Shown here: positions 58,247 to 64,000 of the stretch, piece after piece
How the letters are laid out: each line of letters starts with the position of its first letter
How positions within the stretch are numbered: position 1 is the first letter of the stretch
NCBI GenBank assembly: GCA_035552775.1
Contig: DASZKW010000070.1
Span: forward strand, 15,276-79,275
Length of the DNA: 64,000 nucleotides
Origin: DASZKW01 sp035552775
GTDB lineage: Bacteria > Actinomycetota > Acidimicrobiia > Acidimicrobiales > Palsa-688
Direction of reading: 5' to 3'
Notes under the pieces: generated by a model
What the model was told of the DNA's origin: nothing
The model's input: only the letters and a program-made list of their open reading frames with translations
Databases searched by the model: none
Made by a program: the position numbers and the translations under genes

Positions 58247-61200
58247 ATGCCGACAGATCACATCAGCGTCTTGCCGCCGGCCGAGAGGTGGCGGCCGACC
58301 CGGGCCGGCCTCATCGGGCTGTGGCGATACTGGGACGAGACGTTCACCTTCCACCACGGCCGGTTGCTGTTGCGAGGCCCCAACGGAGCGGGGAAGTCGA
58401 TGGCCCTCGAGCTTCTCCTTCCCTTCCTGCTCGACGGAGAGACGTCTCCGTCCCGGCTGTCGTCCGCGGCCCGGCCGCGCGGTCGATTGTTCGACCGGGT
58501 CATGGCCGGAAGCAACGAACCGTCCCGGGTCGGCTTCGCCTGGGTGGAGTTCGGCTGGCGGGATGAGACGTTCTCCGCCGGCGCCCGCATCCGCGCCTCG
58601 CAGTCGACAGCCAAGGCGGAGGTCGACTTCTTCACCACCACCCTGGCCGTAGGACGGGAGCTCGATCTCCTCGACGAGACCCGAACCCCATTGTCCCGCA
58701 AGTCCCTCATCCAGGCCATCGGCGAGACCGGCAAGGTGCACGACTCCGCCGAAGCCCATCGAGCCGCGGTAAAGGCAGTCCTTTTTCCTGGATTCAGCGC
58801 CGATCGCTACGAGTCGATGATCACCGCCCTGCTGGCGTTGCGCAAGGAGAAGCTGTCCCAGAACCTCGACCTCGACAAGCTGTCGGTCGTCCTCTCCGAA
58901 GCCCTGCCCCCGCTGGACGACCACGACGTGGCGGCCGTGGCCGAGGGCTTCGAGCGGTTGGACCGGCGCAAGGCGGAGTTGGCCGCGCTCGAGCGGGACG
59001 CGGCGGAGGTCCGGGTGCTGGCCCGACATCAGCGCGACTACGCCCGAGCCGTGCTGGTCGGAACCGCGGCAGACGTCCGCAACGCCGAGACCCGCCGAGA
59101 CGACGTCACCCGGCGGGAACGGCAGGCCGGCGAGGAGCTGGCGGGCGCCCAGGGGCGGACCGACGAGTTGGGCGAGGATCGGCAGCGGCTACAGGAGCGC
59201 CAGGACGCCATCCAGGTAGAGGTCGCGGCCCTGAAGGAGAGCGACGCCTACCGCAAGGGCGCCGCCCTGTCCGAGCTCGGCATCCGGGCCGGCCAACTAC
59301 GGGAAGAGGCCGGCCGAGCGGCGGGGCGCGCCCAGGAGCGGGCGGGTGAACACGTGGTCGCGGTCGACGAGTGGCAGGCCGCGGAGGAGCGCCGCCGGAC
59401 GGCCGAAGCGAACGGTGAGCAGGCAGCTCGGGACCTGGGCGACGCCGCCGAGGCCGCCGGCGCCCGCGCGGTGGTGGGAGAAGCGGAGAGCGTCGGCGAT
59501 CCGGAGGAAGCCGAGCGTCTGCTACATGCCTGGGTGCGGGCTCAGCGTGAAAGGGCGGCCGAGGTCGGGCAGGCCCTCGACGCCCACGACCGGGCCGTGA
59601 CCCGCCGACAGTACCTGGACGACCAGTTCGCCCAGGACGAAGCCGTGGTCGAGGCCCGGGCGGGGGAGCACGATGACGCCGTCCGGGACCTCACCGACGC
59701 CAAATCCGACTATGCCCGATCGGTGGACTCCTGGGCTTCGGCCTGCGAGCAGCTCGGCGCCGACCGGTTGGCGAGCGCCTTGCCCCGCCCGCCGGAGGAG
59801 CCGGCGGCGGTGGCCGCGGCGGTGGCCGAGGCCGTCGCCGTCGCCCGGTCGGACGAAGCGGTGGCCCGCGAGAAGCTGGCCGGCGAACGGCGGGCGGCGG
59901 AGGACGAACGGGAGAGCACACTCGCCGAGCGCAGCCGATGGCAGCGGGAAGGGATGGTCGACCCCGACGCCCCGCCGTGGCGCTCCGACCGGGCCGGCCG
60001 GGCCGGGGCCCCTCTGTGGCGGCTGGTCGACGTGGCCGACGGCGCCACCGAGACCGAGATCGACGGCGTCGAAGCGGCCCTGACCGCATCCGGGCTAGTG
60101 GACGCCTGGGTGAGCCCCGACGGCGGGATCGACCTCGGGCCGGACCGGGCCGACGTGTCGCTGACCGTGCTGCGGCCGTCCGCAGGGCCGGCGTTGGGTT
60201 CGCTGCTCGCACCGGCCGGACCGTCGGGATTGGCGGATGCGGAGCCGCCCGTGCTTGCTGCGGTGGTGGCCGCCGTACTCGCTTCCATCACGGTCGCCCC
60301 GACGGCCTTGTCCGCGGCCGGCGGCGCCGGAGACGTGGTGGTCGGGACCGACGGCTCGTTCCGAGTCGGGTCCGCCGTGGGCCGGGGGGCGCCGCGGCCG
60401 GCCCAGCTGCTCGGGGCGGTGGCTCGGGAGCGGTACCGGCTGGCCCGGTTGGCCGAGCTGGATCTGGACCTGCAGTCCGTCGCCGATCGTTTGGCGGCCT
60501 TGGGCCGCCGGGCGCAGGACCTGGACCGCCGGCGAGCCGCGCTCGACGCCGAACTGCAGGCGCAACCGTCCGGCGACCCGGTGCGAACGGCCGAGACTGA
60601 GGCGTCGGCCACCGTCGCCCGGCTGGGCGAAGCCCGCCAGCGCCTGGAATCGACCCGCACCGCCCGGCGGGAAGCCGAGGATGCGGTTCGGGACGCCCTC
60701 CGGGCCTTGACCGCGCTGGCGGCCCGTCACGGGCTGCCCACCGACCGCGACGGACTCCGGCAGGTCGAACACCTCCTCGAGCGACTGTGGAACTCGGCGA
60801 CCACCTGGACCAGGCGGAGGCGGGACAGCCTCCACGCCGCCCAAGAGGTCGACCGCGCCACCCGGCGCGAAACCGAGACCCAGCGCGCCCTCGGCCGGGC
60901 CGAGACCGAGCACCAGAACGCCGAACGGCATGCCACCGAGGTCGAGCAACGGGTTGCGGCCCTCGAGTCCACCGTGGGGGTTGGGTACGCCGAGCTGTCC
61001 CGGCGCATCGGCAGCCTGGAAACCCAGCGACGCAGCAACTCCGGGCGGGCCCGGGAGCTCACCGCGGAGCACGACGGCCTGCTGGAGCGGCTCGGCGACC
61101 TCAAGGCCAGGGTCGAGGCGGCCGCCGCCGAACGCGAAGACGCCGACGCCCATCGAGAACGGAGCCACCGCCTCCTGGTCAGCGCCCTGACGTCGTTCGC

Positions 61201-62290
61201 GGCCGACGCCGGCGCCGCCGACGTGGGAGCTGCGGACAACGCCACCGCCGTGCTGGCGGCGGCCCGCGCCATCGCCGTCGCCTATCCATCGGTCGAATCC
61301 GACGCGCAGGCGCTGGCCCGCCTCTCCGAACGGGTGACCGAACGGGTCCACGGCGCCCAGAGCGCCCTGGGGTCCCGAGTCGACTTCGATCGCGAACTTG
61401 TTGAGGATGGCTGGTGGGTGCTGCGGACCACTGCCAACGGCGTCCACCGCAAGGTGACCGACCTGGCCACCTCGCTCGCCCACGATCTGGCCGAAGGCAA
61501 GGCCGACCTGGCCGAGGAAGAGGAGCGCCTGTTCGAACAGACCCTCGCCGGCAGCGTGCGCCGGGCCTTGGCTGATCGCATCCGGGAGGCCAACCACCTC
61601 ACCGACGTCATCAACACCCAGCTCGGCGCGGTACGCACGGCCGCCGCCGGCGTCGAGGTGCGGCTCAAATGGGATGTCGATCCCGAACAACCCGACGCCG
61701 TCAAGGCCGCCCGCGCCCTGTTGCTGCGCGACCCGGCCGGACTGTCGGACAGTGAGCGGGCGTCGCTCCAGGACTTCGTCCGGGCCCGGGTGGATCAGGC
61801 GCGGGCCGACCTGGAAGCCAATGCTCCCTGGGAGGCCAGGCTTCGGGAAACCCTTGACTACCGGGTCTGGCACCGCTTCCAGCTGCAGCTGGCCCACCGC
61901 GACTGGCAGGGTTTCGTGCCGGCCACGGCCCGCCGGCTGCAGAAGCTCTCCACGGGCGAGCGCTCCATCGCCCTCCATCTGCCCATGATCGCCTCGGTGG
62001 CCGCCCACTACACCGAGGACAAAGGGCAGCCCTCCCGTTACCCCCGCCTCATCCTCCTGGACGAACTCTTCGCGGGCGTCGATGTCGCCAACCGAGCCCA
62101 GTTGTTCGGAACGTTCAGCACCTGGGATCTGGACGCGGTGTTCACCAGCGACCACGAGTGGTGCCAGTACGAGTCGCTCGACGGGATCGCCGTCCACTAC
62201 CTGCATCCGCCCAGCGGGGACGAGCCGGTCACCTCCACCCGCTTCACCTGGGATGGGCGCCGCCGCCGTATAGACCCCTCGGCGGCCTGA
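58247..62290 (+). CDS. jetC: Wadjet SMC-like ATPase JetC (TIGR02680 type)
   Basis: 1347 residues. The N-terminal ATPase half has FHHGRLLLRGPNGAGKSMALELL (Walker A near residues 44-51) and FAWVEFGWRDETFSAGARIRAS. Two long coiled-coil arms (about 240-480 and 740-1080, rich in Glu/Arg/Ala) flank a central region around 560-720 likely to be the hinge. The C-terminal half has LQKLSTGERSIALHLPMIAS (ABC signature) and YPRLILLDELFAGVDVANRAQ (Walker B and D-loop). It would extrude DNA loops and sense small circular DNA. Sequence Gln-loop and catalytic Glu look intact. Confidence 0.92.
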   Translation: MPTDHISVLPPAERWRPTRAGLIGLWRYWDETFTFHHGRLLLRGPNGAGKSMALELLLPFLLDGETSPSRLSSAARPRGRLFDRVMAGSNEPSRVGFAWVEFGWRDETFSAGARIRASQSTAKAEVDFFTTTLAVGRELDLLDETRTPLSRKSLIQAIGETGKVHDSAEAHRAAVKAVLFPGFSADRYESMITALLALRKEKLSQNLDLDKLSVVLSEALPPLDDHDVAAVAEGFERLDRRKAELAALERDAAEVRVLARHQRDYARAVLVGTAADVRNAETRRDDVTRRERQAGEELAGAQGRTDELGEDRQRLQERQDAIQVEVAALKESDAYRKGAALSELGIRAGQLREEAGRAAGRAQERAGEHVVAVDEWQAAEERRRTAEANGEQAARDLGDAAEAAGARAVVGEAESVGDPEEAERLLHAWVRAQRERAAEVGQALDAHDRAVTRRQYLDDQFAQDEAVVEARAGEHDDAVRDLTDAKSDYARSVDSWASACEQLGADRLASALPRPPEEPAAVAAAVAEAVAVARSDEAVAREKLAGERRAAEDERESTLAERSRWQREGMVDPDAPPWRSDRAGRAGAPLWRLVDVADGATETEIDGVEAALTASGLVDAWVSPDGGIDLGPDRADVSLTVLRPSAGPALGSLLAPAGPSGLADAEPPVLAAVVAAVLASITVAPTALSAAGGAGDVVVGTDGSFRVGSAVGRGAPRPAQLLGAVARERYRLARLAELDLDLQSVADRLAALGRRAQDLDRRRAALDAELQAQPSGDPVRTAETEASATVARLGEARQRLESTRTARREAEDAVRDALRALTALAARHGLPTDRDGLRQVEHLLERLWNSATTWTRRRRDSLHAAQEVDRATRRETETQRALGRAETEHQNAERHATEVEQRVAALESTVGVGYAELSRRIGSLETQRRSNSGRARELTAEHDGLLERLGDLKARVEAAAAEREDADAHRERSHRLLVSALTSFAADAGAADVGAADNATAVLAAARAIAVAYPSVESDAQALARLSERVTERVHGAQSALGSRVDFDRELVEDGWWVLRTTANGVHRKVTDLATSLAHDLAEGKADLAEEEERLFEQTLAGSVRRALADRIREANHLTDVINTQLGAVRTAAAGVEVRLKWDVDPEQPDAVKAARALLLRDPAGLSDSERASLQDFVRARVDQARADLEANAPWEARLRETLDYRVWHRFQLQLAHRDWQGFVPATARRLQKLSTGERSIALHLPMIASVAAHYTEDKGQPSRYPRLILLDELFAGVDVANRAQLFGTFSTWDLDAVFTSDHEWCQYESLDGIAVHYLHPPSGDEPVTSTRFTWDGRRRRIDPSAA

Positions 62291-63546
62291 CCATCCGACC
62301 AGAGGATCGCCTGGGCCGGCGGGATCTCGAGCCGCTGGTCGACGAGCTGGCCCGGCGGTTCGGCACCGGCGACATCCCGGTGACGATTACATTGCGCGAC
62401 CTCCCGGCGGCCACCCGGCAGGCGCTGGCTGATCTGTTTGGGGCAGATCGGATGCCCTTGGCCACGTCGCGGCTGGCCGTCGGGAAGCTCGTCGCCGGCC
62501 TGGGCCTGGTATCGGTGGACGAGTTGCGGGACGTGTTGGAGAGCTTGCGGGGACCGCTGCCAGATCGTCGGGCGGCTCGGGAGGAGGCGCGGGCCGCTCG
62601 CTCTGAGTTGTGGTCGTGGCTAGGCGAATCGGCCGGTGGCCTGGAGCTCGGCGGCCCCGAAGCACGGCTCGCTGCGTGGGTGGAGCGGCAGAGAGCGGCG
62701 GGAGCCCGGGGCGGTGTCGAGGTCCACCGTCGCCGGCTGGGGCTGGCTCTGGGCGTATTGCGCCGGCTGCCCGCCGATGGTATCGCGCTGGCCTCGCTCG
62801 CCAATGACGCCACCGGCGACCCCCACGCCCTCGACCACCGCCGCACCGTCACCGGGATGGTGCTCGACGCCGTGGCCTGCGCCTACGAGCGGCCCGTAGC
62901 TCACGACGCCGAAGCGGCCCGATCGCTTTGGGAACTGGTGGGCGTGGTGCCCGATCCTCACTCCTCGGCGGTGCTCGCCCTCGGGCTGCCCGGCGATGGA
63001 CGCACGCCGCTGGGCCGATGGCTCGTCGCCTGCGCCGAGGCCGGCGAGCCGGTCGTGTTGACCCTGGCCAATCTTCGCCGTTGGCCGGTCAGGGCGGTGG
63101 CCGGCGACAGGCGGATCTACGCGGTCGAGAACCCTTCGCTCATCGCCGAGGCATCATCCGGCTGGGCCGGTCCCCCGCTTGTCTGCACCTCCGGCCGGCC
63201 CACCATCGCGGCCGTCACCCTGCTCCGCCAGTTGGCTTCGGACGGAGCCGTCATCTACCAGCATGCCGATTTCGACCCCACCGGCGTGGCCATCACGGGC
63301 TGGTTGGCCCAGCGGGCCGGCAGCGTCCCGTGGAGGATGACGGCGACCGACTACATCGGGTCGTTGTCGGCTTCGGCTCCGATCTTCGCGGGGGCACCGC
63401 CTGAGACCCCGTGGGATCCTGCCCTGCAAGGCGCCATGTCGCACCATCGCCAGGCGCTGTATGAAGAGGAGATCCGGGCGGAATTGTTCCGCTCGATGCT
63501 GGAAACGGGTGAACTTTTCGCCGACCCGGGGGCACAACCGAACTGA
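62287..63546 (+). CDS. jetD: Wadjet nuclease JetD (DUF2399/TIGR02679 type)
   Basis: About 419 residues. The N-terminus DLEPLVDELARRFGTGD and DLPAATRQALADLFGADRMP matches TIGR02679. The C-terminal DUF2399 Toprim-like domain has RRIYAVENPSLIAEA (catalytic Glu), LVCTSGRPTIAAVTLLRQLA and IYQHADFDPTGVAITGWLA (DxD metal site), as in topoisomerase VI-like nucleases. JetD cuts DNA held by the JetABC complex. The start is odd: no ATG/GTG/TTG lies between the jetC stop and the conserved N-terminus, so a CTG at 62287 overlapping the jetC TGA, or a GTG at 62158 within jetC, must serve. Confidence 0.88.
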   Translation: MTIRPEDRLGRRDLEPLVDELARRFGTGDIPVTITLRDLPAATRQALADLFGADRMPLATSRLAVGKLVAGLGLVSVDELRDVLESLRGPLPDRRAAREEARAARSELWSWLGESAGGLELGGPEARLAAWVERQRAAGARGGVEVHRRRLGLALGVLRRLPADGIALASLANDATGDPHALDHRRTVTGMVLDAVACAYERPVAHDAEAARSLWELVGVVPDPHSSAVLALGLPGDGRTPLGRWLVACAEAGEPVVLTLANLRRWPVRAVAGDRRIYAVENPSLIAEASSGWAGPPLVCTSGRPTIAAVTLLRQLASDGAVIYQHADFDPTGVAITGWLAQRAGSVPWRMTATDYIGSLSASAPIFAGAPPETPWDPALQGAMSHHRQALYEEEIRAELFRSMLETGELFADPGAQPN

Positions 63547-63619
63547 CGCCAGGCGGGACCCGCGGAGTCTGGCGGGGGTTGGCCGATTAGGCTCGAGCGC
63601 TTGCGTGCGTGGCGACGGA

Positions 63620-64000
63620 ATGGAATCGATGGGTAACGTTGGGCGCGCTCGATGGCGTGGTGGACCGACGGGGCTCGCACTGCTGCTGGCGGCGGTCATC
63701 TCGCTGAGCGCCTGCTCGTCGGGCTCTCGTTCCCCGTCTGCGGGGTCGAGCCCCTCATCCGGCCAGCCATCGCCGACCACCACCTCGACGTCCACAGCCA
63801 GTGGGCCGGCCTCAACTGACGCGCCCGTCATAGCCAAGACCGGGATCACCGTGACCGGAGCGTTCAACACCACGCCGACGGTGACCTTCCCGGCCAGCGG
63901 GCCACCCGAGCAGCTCATCGAGCAGACCCTTATCTCCGGTCGCGGCACCCCCGTCGCCTCCGGCGACACGGTGATCGCCAACTACCTCGGCGAGATCTGG
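63620..64000 (+). CDS. FKBP-type peptidyl-prolyl isomerase lipoprotein, partial
   Basis: The first 127 codons are present. A signal peptide (LALLLAAVISLSACSSG, lipobox Cys near residue 32) and a Ser/Thr/Pro linker lead to a domain starting KTGITVTGAFNTTPTVTFPA and then ISGRGTPVASGDTVIANYLG, the beginning of an FKBP fold. It would help protein folding outside the membrane. The gene starts at ATG 63620 or 63629, 73 bases after the Wadjet operon, and is cut by the window edge. Confidence 0.82.
   Translation, partial: MESMGNVGRARWRGGPTGLALLLAAVISLSACSSGSRSPSAGSSPSSGQPSPTTTSTSTASGPASTDAPVIAKTGITVTGAFNTTPTVTFPASGPPEQLIEQTLISGRGTPVASGDTVIANYLGEIW

Noticed and set aside
60095..62206. 703-codon minus-strand frame opposite jetC
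   Set aside because: It is the antisense shadow of the jetC coiled coil; composition is Gly/Ala/Arg with no domain features.
63547..63619. Intrinsic terminator after the Wadjet operon
   Set aside because: No stable stem followed by T residues was found.

Overview
The window is a high-GC (roughly 70%) chromosomal segment with actinobacterial traits: frequent GTG starts, many 4-base ATGA/GTGA stop-start overlaps, several probable leaderless starts placed 6-8 bases after a TANNNT -10 element, a Zur/Znu locus, a mycofactocin-type MftD, and DUF1206 and DUF5685 proteins. No rRNA, tRNA or CRISPR array was seen. The lineage cannot be fixed from the sequence alone; a deep-branching actinobacterium (for example Acidimicrobiia-like) is my inference.

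Layout. 1-2.5 kb: a minus-strand group of glycosyltransferase (partial), SAM methyltransferase, PIG-L deacetylase and acyl-CoA dehydrogenase-like protein, with a 65-bp tandem duplication at one gene junction. 2.5-11 kb: two DHA2-type exporters and a DMT transporter mixed with an enoyl-CoA hydratase and a glycerol kinase/secreted phosphoesterase pair; minisatellites, hairpins and two 5' gene stubs (HAD-like, GlxA-like) lie between them. 11-14 kb: thiM-thiE-thiD thiamine salvage operon. 14-21 kb: alanine dehydrogenase and aldehyde dehydrogenase divergent from an aminotransferase, followed by cystathionine beta-synthase and cystathionine gamma-synthase/lyase. 21-28.5 kb: DUF1206 protein, an ArsI/CadI-type protein with an ArsR-like operator, two Rossmann oxidoreductases, a copper P-type ATPase and chaperone behind a CueR-type promoter, an atypical receiver protein and purU.

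30-45.6 kb is one continuous minus-strand set of thirteen genes: rhamnose ABC importer (rhaT, P, Q, S), mutarotase (rhaM), isomerase (rhaI), a fused rhamnulose-1-phosphate aldolase/lactaldehyde dehydrogenase, a second AraA/FucI-family isomerase, rhamnulokinase (rhaB), a LacI regulator and lutABC. Together they can carry L-rhamnose from import to DHAP plus L-lactate, and the lactate on to pyruvate. A LacI-like operator lies over the promoter in front of the first gene.

45.7-54 kb: a DUF5685 protein with a very Cys-rich tail, a matrixin-like zinc protease, a MIP channel behind an ArsR-like palindrome, zur, znuA-znuC and two znuB permeases, and an MftD-like flavoprotein without the other mycofactocin genes. 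54.06-55.46 kb is a gene-poor zone of decayed remnants (DUF899, a VOC/PhnB-like gene and a small conserved domain). 55.46-63.55 kb is a complete four-gene Wadjet-type (JetABCD, SMC-like plasmid-defence) operon. The window ends inside an FKBP-type lipoprotein gene. The Wadjet system is a known family; the less described items are the gene-junction duplication, the leader ORFs in front of metal and metalloid genes, the rhamnose-to-pyruvate operon with a spare isomerase, and the palindromic elements.
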